Notes: generated from the sequence alone by a model not told the origin. A stretch of 43,881 nt of DNA from Thermoproteota archaeon (GCA_029258925.1 JAPDJV010000027.1:1-43881), one strand, 5' to 3'. Positions 25,515 through 34,202 are shown, counted from the stretch's first letter. Numbers and translations are program-made.

Positions 25515-26573
25515 GTGCGTTGTTTGGTTTTGAGTGGTGGTCGGGGTACTCGTTTGCGTCCTTTGACTTTTAGTTTGGCTAAGCAGCTTGTTCCTGTTGC
25601 TAATCGTCCTATTCTTGGTTGGGTTTTGGATAGGGTTGCTGAGGTTGGGGTTAGGGATGTTGGTGTTGTTGTTGCTCCTGATACTGGTTGGGCTGTTCGT
25701 GAGTTTGTTGGTGATGGGGGGGAGTGGGGTTTTCGTGTTGAGTATATTGTTCAGGAGCCTTTGGGTTTGGCTCATGCTGTTAAGGTTGCCCGCAGGTTTC
25801 TGGGTGATGATGATTTCTTGATGTGTTTGGGTGATAACCTTTTGGGTTCGAGTATTCGTGGTTTTGTTGATAGGTTTGAGGGGGAGGGGCTTGACGGGCT
25901 TATACTGTTGAAGGAGGTTGAGGATCCTAGGAGGTTTGGTGTTGCCGTTCTTGACGGGGAGGGGCGTGTTGTCCGTCTTGTTGAGAAGCCTAGTGAGCCT
26001 CCTAGTAATTTGGCTCTTGTGGGGGTTTATGTTTTTTCGAGGCGTGTGCATGAGGCTGTTGACCGTATCAGGCCGAGCTGGAGGGGTGAGCTTGAGATTA
26101 CTGATGCGATCCAGGAGATGATTAATATGGGTTGCCGTGTTGGGGCTGAGGTTCTTGACTCGTGGTGGATTGATACGGGTAAGAAGGATGATGTTTTGAC
26201 TGCTAACGCTGTTGTCTTGGACGAGTATGTTGTCCGTGATGTTCGGGGTGAGGTTGTTGGTAGTAGGGTTGAGGGGCGCGCCCGCATCGAGGAGGGGGCC
26301 CGCGTGGTTGACAGTGTTGTTAGGGGTCCATGCGTCATTGGTAGGGGCTGTGTTGTTGAGAACTCTTTTATTGGCCCTTACACTAGTGTTGGTGATGGGA
26401 GTAGGATTGTTAACTCCAGCGTTGAGTACTGCGTGATCATGGAGGGTTCTGTTGTTGAGAACGTTGAGAGGCTTGAGGAGAGTTTGATCGGCAGGAATGC
26501 TAGGGTTGCGAGGCGTGGGGGTCGGGGTGTTGTCAGGCTTCACGTTGGGGATTACTCGGAGGTGGAGGTATGA
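25515..26573 (+). CDS. Glucose-1-phosphate thymidylyltransferase-like nucleotidyltransferase
   Basis: About 352 aa. LSGGRGTRLRPLTFSLAKQLVPVANRPIL is the nucleotidyltransferase signature, shown here as its run of key residues GGRGTRLRP and KQLVPV. DFLMCLGDNLL is the metal site, and GVAVLDGEGRVVRLVEKP and WWIDTGKKDDVL are family motifs. The last 110 residues form a left-handed beta-helix (repeats such as VIGRGCVVENS), as in the long RmlA-type and archaeal sugar-1-phosphate nucleotidylyltransferases. It makes dTDP-glucose from glucose-1-phosphate. GTG 25515 gives the standard start RCLVLSGG and fits the ribosome site better than GTG 25506. It overlaps the next gene by ATGA. Confidence 0.88.
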   Translation: MRCLVLSGGRGTRLRPLTFSLAKQLVPVANRPILGWVLDRVAEVGVRDVGVVVAPDTGWAVREFVGDGGEWGFRVEYIVQEPLGLAHAVKVARRFLGDDDFLMCLGDNLLGSSIRGFVDRFEGEGLDGLILLKEVEDPRRFGVAVLDGEGRVVRLVEKPSEPPSNLALVGVYVFSRRVHEAVDRIRPSWRGELEITDAIQEMINMGCRVGAEVLDSWWIDTGKKDDVLTANAVVLDEYVVRDVRGEVVGSRVEGRARIEEGARVVDSVVRGPCVIGRGCVVENSFIGPYTSVGDGSRIVNSSVEYCVIMEGSVVENVERLEESLIGRNARVARRGGRGVVRLHVGDYSEVEV

Positions 26574-27094
26574 GTGGGCGTCTGCGTGAGCTTCCCCTTG
26601 AGGGTGTCCGGGTGTGGGAGCTTCGCGTCCTCCCTGATGAGCGGGGGTTCTTCGCTGAGGCTTTGAGGAGTGACTGGGGTGAGTTTGTCGATGAGTGGGT
26701 TGTGCAGGTTAACGTGAGCTACAGTTATCCCGGTGTGGTTAGGGCATGGCACAGGCATCTTAGGGGGCAGGTTGACTACTTTCTCGTTTTGGAGGGTGCC
26801 ATGAAGATCTGCGCCTACGATGAGGGGTCTAGGAGGCTTGTTGAGGTTGTTGCGAGCGGAAGGAAGCCTGTCGTGGTGAGGGTTCCCGGCAAGTACTGGC
26901 ATGGAACCAAGACTGTGAGTGACACTCCTTCGCTCACGGTTTACTTTGTGACTAGGCTTTACGATTACGGTAACCCTGACGAGGAGAGGCGTCCGTGGGA
27001 TGACCCCGGCGTCGTCCCCGTTGAAATTAATGGTAGGCGTGACGACCCCAGGTGTGGGAGGCCTTGGGACTGGTTTTACCCGCCTCACAGGTAG
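26570..27094 (+). CDS. dTDP-4-dehydrorhamnose 3,5-epimerase-like cupin
   Basis: A 174-aa RmlC-like sugar epimerase. VWELRVLPDERGFFAEALR opens it, PGVVRAWHRH places the catalytic His, GQVDYFLVLEGAMKICAYD is the cupin core, and VRVPGKYWHG and YDYGNPDEERRPWDDP match family ends. Normal RmlC has GVLRGLHxQ; here it is GVVRAWHRH, as in several archaeal homologues. It should epimerise C3 and C5 of dTDP-4-keto-6-deoxyglucose. It overlaps the thymidylyltransferase by four bases, and its stop abuts the next gene. It is less G/T-biased than the gene before. Confidence 0.85.
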   Translation: MSGRLRELPLEGVRVWELRVLPDERGFFAEALRSDWGEFVDEWVVQVNVSYSYPGVVRAWHRHLRGQVDYFLVLEGAMKICAYDEGSRRLVEVVASGRKPVVVRVPGKYWHGTKTVSDTPSLTVYFVTRLYDYGNPDEERRPWDDPGVVPVEINGRRDDPRCGRPWDWFYPPHR

Positions 27095-27103
27095 GTGGAT
27101 GCG

Positions 27104-28126
27104 GTGAGGGTTCTCGTGACCGGGGGTGCGGGGTACATTGGCTCCGTTCTGGTGAGGATCCTGCTGGAGCGGGGTTACAGGGTCAGGTGCCTTGACAGGT
27201 TTTTCTTCGGGTTTGACCCGGTTAGGGACGTTGAGGACGACGTTAACTTCGAGGTGGTTAAGGGCGACGTGAGGTTTGTCGACGGGTCTGTTATGGATGG
27301 GGTTGACGCCGTCTTCGACCTTGCGGCCCTTTCCAACGATCCCACCGGGGAGCTTGACCCCGAGAAGACGATGGAGATAAACTATAGGGGGAGGGTGAGG
27401 GTTGCCCGCCTCGCCAGGAAGCACGGGGTTGAGAGGTATGTTTTGGCTAGCTCGTGTAGCGTCTACGGCTTCCAGGATGGGCTGCTGAGGGAGGACTCGG
27501 AAGTTAACCCCCTGACGACCTATGCTAGGGCTAACGTGCTGGCTGAGAGGGAGGTTCTCCCCCTCTCCGACGGGAGGTTCACGGTTACCGTTTTGAGGCA
27601 GGCTACCGTTTACGGCTTCTCTTACAGGATGAGGTTTGACCTTGCGGTTAACGGCATGGTTCGTGGCTTCTTCAAGAACGGGCGTGTCCCCATTTTGAGG
27701 GATGGAACCCAGTGGAGGCCTTTCGTCCACGTCAGGGACACTAGCAGGGCTTTCGTAAAGGTTCTTGAGGCTGAGAGGGAGCTCGTTGACGGGCAGGTCT
27801 TCAACGTGGGGTCGAACGAGCAGAACTACCAGATTTTCAGGCTGGCTGAGACCATCGCTGACGCCATAGGTTTGCCCTTCGAGTACGAGTGGTATGGGTT
27901 CCCGGACCATAGGAGCTACCGGGTTTGCTTTGACAAGATTGCTGGCACGCTGGGGTTTAAGCCGGAGTACGATGTTAGGAGGGGGGCGAGGGAGGTGTAT
28001 GACGCCTTAAAAGACGGGCGCCTTGACCCTGATGACCCGCGGACGATAACGGTTAAGTGGTATAAGCATCTTTTGGAGATGCGCGAGTTCCTGAAGGAGA
28101 TCGAGCTGGATGGGGTGCTGCTTTGA
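27104..28126 (+). CDS. NAD-dependent epimerase/dehydratase (atypical SDR) in the rml operon
   Basis: About 340 aa. VLVTGGAGYIGSVLV is the NAD loop, VFDLAALSNDPTGELDPE follows, then YVLASSCSVYG with the Ser. The active-site motif YxxxK reads YARAN: Lys is replaced by Asn (codon AAC, one base from AAG). RDGTQWRPFVHVRDTSRAF and FNVGSNEQNYQI match sugar epimerases. It lacks the typical RmlB features (ADKLTYAG-like and HLAAESHVDRSI-like), so it is not an obvious dTDP-glucose 4,6-dehydratase, although it sits where RmlB would be expected. GTG 27104, with AGGTGG 5 nt upstream, is preferred over GTG 27095. It overlaps the next gene by four bases. Confidence 0.8.
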   Translation: MRVLVTGGAGYIGSVLVRILLERGYRVRCLDRFFFGFDPVRDVEDDVNFEVVKGDVRFVDGSVMDGVDAVFDLAALSNDPTGELDPEKTMEINYRGRVRVARLARKHGVERYVLASSCSVYGFQDGLLREDSEVNPLTTYARANVLAEREVLPLSDGRFTVTVLRQATVYGFSYRMRFDLAVNGMVRGFFKNGRVPILRDGTQWRPFVHVRDTSRAFVKVLEAERELVDGQVFNVGSNEQNYQIFRLAETIADAIGLPFEYEWYGFPDHRSYRVCFDKIAGTLGFKPEYDVRRGAREVYDALKDGRLDPDDPRTITVKWYKHLLEMREFLKEIELDGVLL

Positions 28127-28971
28127 AAGTCGCCGTTATAGGTTCAACGGGGCAGCTTGGAACCGACCTCGTCAAGGTTTTCAGGGGTGGACACGAGGTT
28201 ATTGCTTTAACGCACAGGGACATAGAGGTTGAGAACCCGGATAGCTGTAGGGTGCTTGAGGAACATGAACCTGACGCTGTCGTAAATACTGCCGCTTTTC
28301 ACCGAACAGAGGACTGCGAGTTATACCCTGAGAGGGCTTTTCTGGTTAACGCCGTGGGTGCGAAGAACGTGGCCGAGGTGTGCAGCAGGATCGGGGCGGT
28401 CTGCGTCTACATCAGCACCGACTACGTTTTCGACGGCTGTAAGGGGGCTCCGTACGACGAGGAGGACGTGCCTAACCCGATCAACGCTTACGGGGTGAGC
28501 AAGCTCGCCGGCGAGCTGTTCACGAGGAACTACTGTGAGCACAGCTACGTTGTCCGGCTGGCAAGCCTCTTCGGAGTGGCGGGGGCCAGCGGTAAGGGGG
28601 GCAACTTCGTTGAGACGGTGATAGGGAAGGCTAGGAGGGGTGAGGAGTTAAGGGTGGTTGACGACGTGGTCATGAGCCCAACCTACACGGTGGATGCAGC
28701 CTCAGCCATAAGGAGCCTGCTGGAGTCGGGTGCGGAGTACGGCGTCTACCACGCCACGAACGACGGCTACTGCTCCTGGTTCGAGTTCGCGAAGGCTATA
28801 TTCGAGATTCTGGGCGTGTCAGCCAGCGTAAAGCCGATAAGTAGCAGCGACTTCGCGTCAAGGGCTAGGAGGCCCCGGTTCTCAGCCCTGACAAGCGTAA
28901 AAGGGGTTAAGCTTAGAGGGTGGAGAGACGCGTTAAAGGAATACCTGAAAGAGAAGGGACATCTTACTTAA
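28123..28971 (+). CDS. dTDP-4-dehydrorhamnose reductase
   Basis: A 282-aa RmlD-like reductase. MKVAVIGSTGQLGTDLV is the NADPH loop, HEPDAVVNTAAFHRTEDCE and CVYISTDYVFDG are RmlD hallmarks, and NAYGVSKLAGE holds Tyr and Lys of the active site. VVDDVVMSPTYTVD and YHATNDGYCSWFEFA also match. It reduces dTDP-4-keto-rhamnose to dTDP-rhamnose. TTG 28123 overlaps the previous stop, with GGGGTG upstream. It closes the operon RmlA-, RmlC-, SDR- and RmlD-like, whose products work on the same nucleotide sugar. Confidence 0.9.
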   Translation: MKVAVIGSTGQLGTDLVKVFRGGHEVIALTHRDIEVENPDSCRVLEEHEPDAVVNTAAFHRTEDCELYPERAFLVNAVGAKNVAEVCSRIGAVCVYISTDYVFDGCKGAPYDEEDVPNPINAYGVSKLAGELFTRNYCEHSYVVRLASLFGVAGASGKGGNFVETVIGKARRGEELRVVDDVVMSPTYTVDAASAIRSLLESGAEYGVYHATNDGYCSWFEFAKAIFEILGVSASVKPISSSDFASRARRPRFSALTSVKGVKLRGWRDALKEYLKEKGHLT

Positions 28972-29666
28972 CGCCACCAGCCGCCCCCGCCAGCCTTCCG
29001 CCTCCACGGCGGCTAAAACCGTTTAAAGGACGAGCTTTAACACGGGTAAACCGGCACGATTAACATCTAAGCAATCGAAAAATCGTCTCCGCTAAGGGCT
29101 ATGATGGCAGCCGCCCTCCACCTTCCTCTCTACTCTCCAGGCTTTGAGAACGTTTAAGGCGGTTGGTGTTTCCATGGTGCTGGCGTGAAGCTAGTTTACG
29201 CTCACCGCGTCTTCCCTGGTTGGGAGCCCTCCAGTCTGCGTTGCCTCTCGATTTTTAACTTTCCTCCACCGATTCATCGTTAGTATACTTTCCCCTACTG
29301 TTGCTGGGGGCTCCTTACGTTTCCCCTTTATCCTCTTTGCCGTGATGGTTGAAGGGGTGCTTCCACCTGCCGCCTCTAAACCGTCTAAGCCGCTGGCAAC
29401 GCGTTAACGTCGCCAACACGGCTGTCCCCCCTTTAAACCCGCGTGATGACCTTATGTTCCCTTATGCTCTCAGGAGGACGCTTCACGCCGCCTAGAACCG
29501 AAACCTTTTTATTCGTTTACGGCGCTTCTCCATTACCCTTGAGGGCATTCGCCGCCTGCTGGTTTTGCAGTGCTCCTGTTTCTGCGTCCCTTAGCTTCCA
29601 TACTGTTCCTGGCTCTCTCACTTGCCTGTCAGCTTTAGGTTTCTCCCTTTTTCTGGGGGTGGGGGT
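28972..29666. other. Long GC-rich spacer without a recognised gene
   Basis: Nearly 700 bp in which I see no convincing coding frame or RNA gene. Frames present are short and lack any family motif. Boxes like CTTTTTATT near 29507-29515 could be promoter elements for the FkbM gene, but are distant. May contain decayed sequence. Confidence 0.45.
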
Positions 29667-30494
29667 TTGAGGTTTTTCTCGGTGAAGGTCGATGTCAGCT
29701 TCCTGGTGTCGCTCATGATGATTTCCCCCTTCTTGATCTTGGTGGGGGTGCTTGCCGCTGTGATGGGGGGAGGAAAGGGAAGGGTGAGGGTGCTCTCCAA
29801 TAGCGTCGCCCGCTTCATGCGGAGGTTTTCGCTGGGTAGGCTTAAGCTTATCGTCTCCCTCCAGGAGGAGGGGGTGTTCCTTGTGAGACCCTTCAGCGGC
29901 GACATAATGGTTCTCAAAGAGATATTCTTCGACGAGGTTTACGAGGCTTTCTACGAGTTGAAGAGAGGCGACGTGGTCGTGGACGTGGGCGCCCACATAG
30001 GGTGCTTCACGGTGAAGGCTTCGAGGACGGTTGGGGCCAGCGGCTTAGTCGTGTCAGTGGAGCCTGAACCCGAAAACTATCGCATGCTCCTGACTAATAT
30101 CTCCCTTAACTCGCTGGGGAACGTGACCCCCCTCAGGGTGGCGCTGGCGGACAGGAGGGGTGTAGCCCGCCTCTTCAAGAGCGACGACTCCGTAGGCCAC
30201 TCGATCGTCGCGCAGCCCACCGGCGACTTCGTCCCGGTCCCTGTAACGACGCTGGACGAGCTGCTAAGGGAGCTAAACGTTGGAAAAGTCGACTTCATAA
30301 AGATAGACGCTGAGGGAGCCGAAGCCCTGATCCTTAAGGGGGCTATGAAGACTATAATAGAGCATAGGCCAGCCCTGGCCATAGCCACATACCACTACAC
30401 GGAGGAGACGGCTGAAGTGGCAAGCATTCTTAAACGCTTAAACTTCAAAGTAGCCATCTTGGAAGACTACGTTTACGCAGCCCCCTCCAACTGA
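29667..30494 (+). CDS. FkbM family methyltransferase with N-terminal membrane anchor
   Basis: About 275 aa. The first 35 residues are hydrophobic (SFLVSLMMISPFLILVGVL), so the enzyme is probably membrane-bound. GDVVVDVGAHIGCFTVKA is motif I, VVSVEPEP follows, and DFIKIDAEGAEALILKGA is the FkbM signature, with YHYTEETAEV near the end. A frame open from 29622 adds 15 residues. TTG 29667, just after a GGGGGTGGGGG run, is preferred, and GTG 29682 is a further option. Its substrate is probably a glycan or glycolipid hydroxyl. It is longer than the FkbM gene at 15958 because of the anchor. Confidence 0.85.
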   Translation: MRFFSVKVDVSFLVSLMMISPFLILVGVLAAVMGGGKGRVRVLSNSVARFMRRFSLGRLKLIVSLQEEGVFLVRPFSGDIMVLKEIFFDEVYEAFYELKRGDVVVDVGAHIGCFTVKASRTVGASGLVVSVEPEPENYRMLLTNISLNSLGNVTPLRVALADRRGVARLFKSDDSVGHSIVAQPTGDFVPVPVTTLDELLRELNVGKVDFIKIDAEGAEALILKGAMKTIIEHRPALAIATYHYTEETAEVASILKRLNFKVAILEDYVYAAPSN

Positions 30495-30617
30495 TCACCC
30501 GCCCACCAACCTAGCTGCGTGTTTTCCCATTGCAGCTGGGCTGAACGAGTCCTCCCCACATCACGGTGCAAGGAAGCTTAAGCGTCAACCACCCTCTGAA
30601 GCCGATCCACGCTGCTG

Positions 30618-30631
30618 GTAAACTTTTAAAT
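30618..30631 (+). promoter_or_regulatory. Promoter motif shared by the two epimerase copies (truncated copy)
   Basis: GTAAACTTTTAAAT, a TATA-like box about 45-50 nt before the ATG at 30675. The same 14 bases recur at 32921-32934 before the intact epimerase, so the promoter was copied along with the gene start. Confidence 0.6.
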
Positions 30632-30674
30632 GCTAACAGTATCGGCTTTACATCGCATTGACGGAGGACGCGGC

Positions 30675-30902
30675 ATGAAAGTCTTGGTCACCGGCGGCGC
30701 CGGCTTTACCGGCTCTAACATAGTGTTCGACCTCGTCAAGCGCGGCTTCGAAACGTACGTTGTGGACGCCTTTCACACCGGCGGCGAGGAGGACTTGGAG
30801 GACGCGTCGGGCTCGGTGAGGGTTTTCAGGTGTTGCGCCGGTGACACCCACTCACTTGGCATCCCGAAAATGGACTTTCAGCGTACACTTTCGTTTAGGT
30901 GA
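30675..30902 (+). pseudogene. Truncated 5' copy of the epimerase at 32988
   Basis: MKVLVTGGAGFTGSNIVF, then FHTGG and SVRVFRCCAG, follow the intact epimerase at 32988 closely at DNA level for about 205 bp, including the GGACGCGGCATG start context. After IPKMD (about 30875) similarity stops and the frame ends within 20 codons. Only the NAD-binding loop of the SDR is left, with Thr in place of Ile in GFIGS, so no enzyme can form. A duplication followed by deletion explains it. Confidence 0.82.
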
Positions 30903-31180
30903 ACTGACTGGATGAGACGGTTTTACATGTGAATCGCCTAGGTCCCCTCTAATTTCTCCACCGTGCCCTTTCTCTTAAGGAGATTTTGCCTTTTAGTTTC
31001 GTATTCCTTTTCACTTGCTTTTACTTTCACCCATATGGCTAAGAGGGTTAATGTTCTTTCCATGATAGGCGCCTGCTTCTTGGGGTCTTTAGGTTGCCTG
31101 TTCCGCCTTAAACCTCTTTTCCCTTTTGGATCCGAAATGCTTAGAAGAGGCGTTGCTGAAACAGGAGTTGGGGGTTTATA

Positions 31181-31591
31181 GTGGTTGACGTGGATTATTT
31201 AAGGCTTCGCATGGGCGAGGTGTGGGAGGCTATTAGGGAGCTTGACAGGCTTTCGTCGAAGCCTTATGGTGAGATGAGTGTGGACGAAAAGTATTCTATG
31301 AGGTATCAGGTGGTTGTGCTTGCAGAAGCTCTTGGAGCAATCTGCTTGTACATAGCGATGGACGACCTAGGCCTCGAGCCGTCATCTTACTCTGAGTGCT
31401 TCAGCATTTTAGAGGAGCATGGAGTAATAACGTGTGCTAAGGATCTGGTTAGCATAGCCAGATTAGGGAACCTCCTCGTTCACAGATACTGGCTCGTAGA
31501 CGACTCTAAAGTTTATGAGCACGTAAAGAGGAACTTTGGCTGCGTGAGAGGGTTTCTTGAAAGGATTGGTGACCGTTATGGGATACGATGA
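31181..31591 (+). CDS. HEPN-domain (HepT/DUF86-like) toxin
   Basis: A 136-aa all-helical protein. The C-terminal RLGNLLVHRYW fits the R-x4-6-H-x-Y motif of HepT-type RNases, and RYQVVVLAEALGAICLYIA fits helix two. In studied pairs HepT is an RNase that the MNT partner blocks by AMPylation of the Tyr in that motif. The start is GTG 31181. It overlaps the nucleotidyltransferase gene by 14 nt, the usual order for these pairs. No promoter was assigned with confidence. Confidence 0.85.
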   Translation: MVDVDYLRLRMGEVWEAIRELDRLSSKPYGEMSVDEKYSMRYQVVVLAEALGAICLYIAMDDLGLEPSSYSECFSILEEHGVITCAKDLVSIARLGNLLVHRYWLVDDSKVYEHVKRNFGCVRGFLERIGDRYGIR

Positions 31592-31985
31592 AATCAGGTA
31601 CTATTCCTTCAGCGAAGAGGATAGGAGGCGGCTCATTGAAAGGTTGAGGTTGCTGCTTGAGGGTAAGGTGCGCCTAGCGTATCTCTTCGGTGGCATTACA
31701 AGAAGGAGGAGGGTTCGTGACGTGGACGTTGCCGTTTACGCTACTCCACCCTTCAGCCTTGAGAGGCTCTTGTCGGTTGGAGCCGAGCTGGAAATTTCCC
31801 TTAGGGTTCCCGTGGACCTCGTTCAGCTACAGGACTTAAACCCAAGCTTCAGGCTGAGGGTTCTGAGGTCAGGTATTCCGGTAATACTCGATAAGCCCCT
31901 ACACTACAGGTTAATCTCGCAGGCAATATCGGAAATTGAAGACGTTAAAATAAGCATCCGGCGATTCCGCCCATGCCCAAGCTAG
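31578..31985 (+). CDS. MNT-type nucleotidyltransferase antitoxin
   Basis: About 135 aa. AYLFGGITRRRRVRDVDVAVY is the MNT active site (G-G-x-x-R then D-x-D), in which GS of the usual GSxxxGxxxxxSDxDL has become GG. The remainder (PVDLVQLQDLNPSFRLRVLRSG) matches MNT partners of DUF86 proteins. It should AMPylate and silence the HEPN toxin. ATG 31578 lies within the HEPN 3' end; a TTG at 31557 in the same frame is less likely. Confidence 0.82.
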   Translation: MGYDEIRYYSFSEEDRRRLIERLRLLLEGKVRLAYLFGGITRRRRVRDVDVAVYATPPFSLERLLSVGAELEISLRVPVDLVQLQDLNPSFRLRVLRSGIPVILDKPLHYRLISQAISEIEDVKISIRRFRPCPS

Positions 31986-32920
31986 CACCGCCGAATTCCC
32001 GCAAACACCATGAGACGTCTGAGCCTGAGACCGCCTCCTCAACGCTTTCAGTAACGCTACATCCCTCCTTCCTCAGAGCCTCACGCTTCTCCTCGTCTAT
32101 GTCGTATAATACTGCTACCGTGCTTCCGGAACCCGAGTCCTGTTGCCCTGCCCCACCGCCAGCCTATGATCGCGATCCTCAACCACCTTCACCTACAGTC
32201 TTAACGGCTAAGGTTTATCTATTAACCGATTCTCTCCTTAAAAATTATTTACTAAGGCTTGATTGGCCAGCTTTAATCCACTATACCCGGTCTACGATAT
32301 GCTGGCGTTTAAGCGTTAAAGGCATCAGCAGCGGTTAACGTGGGCGTTTAAGGCGTCTGGCTGACCTCCGTCCGGTGGTTGGCTCGTGCCCCAGCCCTGC
32401 ACGTCTTCTCCACGCATCGCCCCCCGTCTTAAGAGAGCCGGAGCGAAAAGCTTTTTATTAACTTGATCCTCTCCTCCCTTCATTGGAAGGTTCACCTGAA
32501 AAACTAAAGGAAGCGTTTAAGAGGCTGCGTGGCCGTCTCACGGAGGAGCTTCCAGCCCACGGAGTGCTGAGCCGGTAAACCTCTAAGCCGTCTCCCTAAC
32601 GGCAATTTACATCCAAGTGCTTAAACGCTGGAAGCCCGGCAGGGAGGCTGGTGGATTTGGCTGTGGAGCCGCCACTACCCGGCCCACACGCCTCTAGCCA
32701 CTTCAGAATTCAGGATAATATTTCCCGTCAGCCTTAAGTTGACCTGCTCCTCCTCTGCAGGAAGCATCGAACACTTGGAGCTTTCCCATTTAAGCGTCTC
32801 AGCGCCATCCCTGCATGCACCTTAAATTGGACACTTAAATTGGCAGGTACTCGGAAGCGCGGGTGATAAGGGTCAACGCCAGAAAAGACCCTTGAGAATC
32901 CTGCTACCATTCCCCGCTAA
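31986..32920. other. Long spacer without a recognised gene
   Basis: About 930 bp. No family-like frame seen. A 31-codon frame starts at about 32482 (LEGSPEKLKEAFKRLRGRL) just after an AAGCTTTTTATTAAC box (about 32449-32463); it looks coding-like but short and may be a fragment. GC-rich blocks otherwise. Confidence 0.4.
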
Positions 32921-32934
32921 GTAAACTTTTAAAT
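32921..32934 (+). promoter_or_regulatory. Promoter motif of the intact epimerase gene
   Basis: GTAAACTTTTAAAT, identical to 30618-30631, about 55-60 nt before ATG 32988. A further TTAAATA follows, so the exact TATA box is uncertain. Confidence 0.6.
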
Positions 32935-32987
32935 ACTTAAATACTAGGTGGTGTTAGGTTTGCATAAACGTTAATGAGGGACGCGGC

Positions 32988-33920
32988 ATGAAAGTTTTGG
33001 TCACTGGCGGCGCCGGCTTCATCGGCTCTAACATAGTGTTCGAGCTCGTCAAGCGCGGCTTCGAAACATTCATCGTTGACAACTTTCACACCGGGAACGA
33101 GAGGAACCTGGACGGCGTACTGGACTCGGTGAGGGTTTTCAGGTGCTGCGCCGGGGAGATACCGTCGCTCAGCCTCCCGAGAATGGACGTCGTATTCCAC
33201 TATGGCATATACTCGTCGTCGCCCATGTACAAGGATGACAGGGGGTTGGTTGCGGAGGTGGTTAGGGATGCTATAGCGGTTTTCGAGTCCGCCCAGAGGT
33301 GGGGGTGCAGGGTTGTGCTTTGCTCCACGTCCAGCCTCTACAACGGGCTTCCAACCCCCTGGAGGGAGGACTCTCACCCCCTGGTGACGGACTTCTACAC
33401 CGAGGCCAGGATCGCCGTTGAGAGGCTGGCCGTGCTCTACCATAAGCTTTACGGGCTAAGCGTGGTCACCCTCAGGCACTTCAGCATATACGGTCCAAGG
33501 GAGGAGTATAAGGGGAGGTACGCCAACAACATCTCCCAGTTCCTCTGGTGTATGATGAGGGATAAGCCGCCGGTGATCTACGGGGATGGAACCCAGACGC
33601 GCGACTTCGTTTACGTGGAGGACGCCGTCGAGGCTGCGATGCTGGCCATGGAGGCCGACGTGGAGTGCGACGTCTTCAACGTCGGCACCGGCAAGGAAAC
33701 CTCATTCAACGAGGTCGTCGAGATCCTCAACAGGAAGCTGGGGAAGAACATCAAGCCAAAGTACGTCCCAAACCCAATAAAAAACTACGTCTACAGGACG
33801 CAGGCGGACCCAACGAAGGCCGAGGAAATCCTAGGGTTCAAAGCCAAAACAACACTGGACGAAGGAATAGAAAAAACCATACAATACTACAAGCAGCTAG
33901 ACTGGATACCAGACGTGTGA
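32988..33920 (+). CDS. NAD-dependent nucleotide-sugar epimerase
   Basis: A 310-aa extended SDR of the UDP-glucose 4-epimerase type. VLVTGGAGFIGSNIV is the NAD loop, CSTSSLYNG holds the Ser, and the YxxxK position reads YTEAR (Arg for Lys). LRHFSIYGPREEYKGRYANNISQF, shown by key residues RHFSIYGPR, and IYGDGTQTRDFVYVEDAV match archaeal epimerases. Related archaeal proteins may also have Arg here, so it may still be active. The product is likely a UDP- or GDP-sugar for the glycan island. A truncated copy lies 2.3 kb upstream (30675). Confidence 0.86.
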   Translation: MKVLVTGGAGFIGSNIVFELVKRGFETFIVDNFHTGNERNLDGVLDSVRVFRCCAGEIPSLSLPRMDVVFHYGIYSSSPMYKDDRGLVAEVVRDAIAVFESAQRWGCRVVLCSTSSLYNGLPTPWREDSHPLVTDFYTEARIAVERLAVLYHKLYGLSVVTLRHFSIYGPREEYKGRYANNISQFLWCMMRDKPPVIYGDGTQTRDFVYVEDAVEAAMLAMEADVECDVFNVGTGKETSFNEVVEILNRKLGKNIKPKYVPNPIKNYVYRTQADPTKAEEILGFKAKTTLDEGIEKTIQYYKQLDWIPDV

Positions 33921-34202
33921 AACACGTGAAATCACCCTCAGGCTTCTCCGCCCTTTGAAAAATGTTTTCATTTTGTTTATTAAGCGTTGGGAACGTGTTT
34001 TTCGTTAATTGTGCCCCTGTCGGCTTAAGAATAATGTTGCTGAAACAAGCATTCACATACCTAAAAGTGGTTTTTATACTAAAAAACCTTTTAACATAAG
34101 CCTTAGAAAATAAGAACCAATCCTTGAAAACCTTATACAAAACCAACCCCGGATCAAATTATAACTCATGTTTTAGTGATGAAACCTTTTTGTATTATTT
34201 TT

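Noticed and set aside
25488-26543. 351-codon minus-strand frame
   Set aside because: Antisense of the RmlA-like gene, with composition typical of a shadow.
26552-27910. 452-codon minus-strand frame
   Set aside because: Long, but antisense to RmlC-like and SDR genes that have clear catalytic motifs. Pro, Val and His-rich, no domain.
30963-31181. 72-codon hydrophobic plus-strand frame before the HEPN gene
   Set aside because: No ribosome site and no family pattern; lies in the debris after the truncated epimerase.
31973-32338. 121-codon plus-strand frame after the MNT gene
   Set aside because: Low-complexity S/P/T-rich, no motif, no ribosome site; probably chance.
32937-33443. 168-codon minus-strand frame
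   Set aside because: Antisense of the epimerase at 32988, which has strong motifs.
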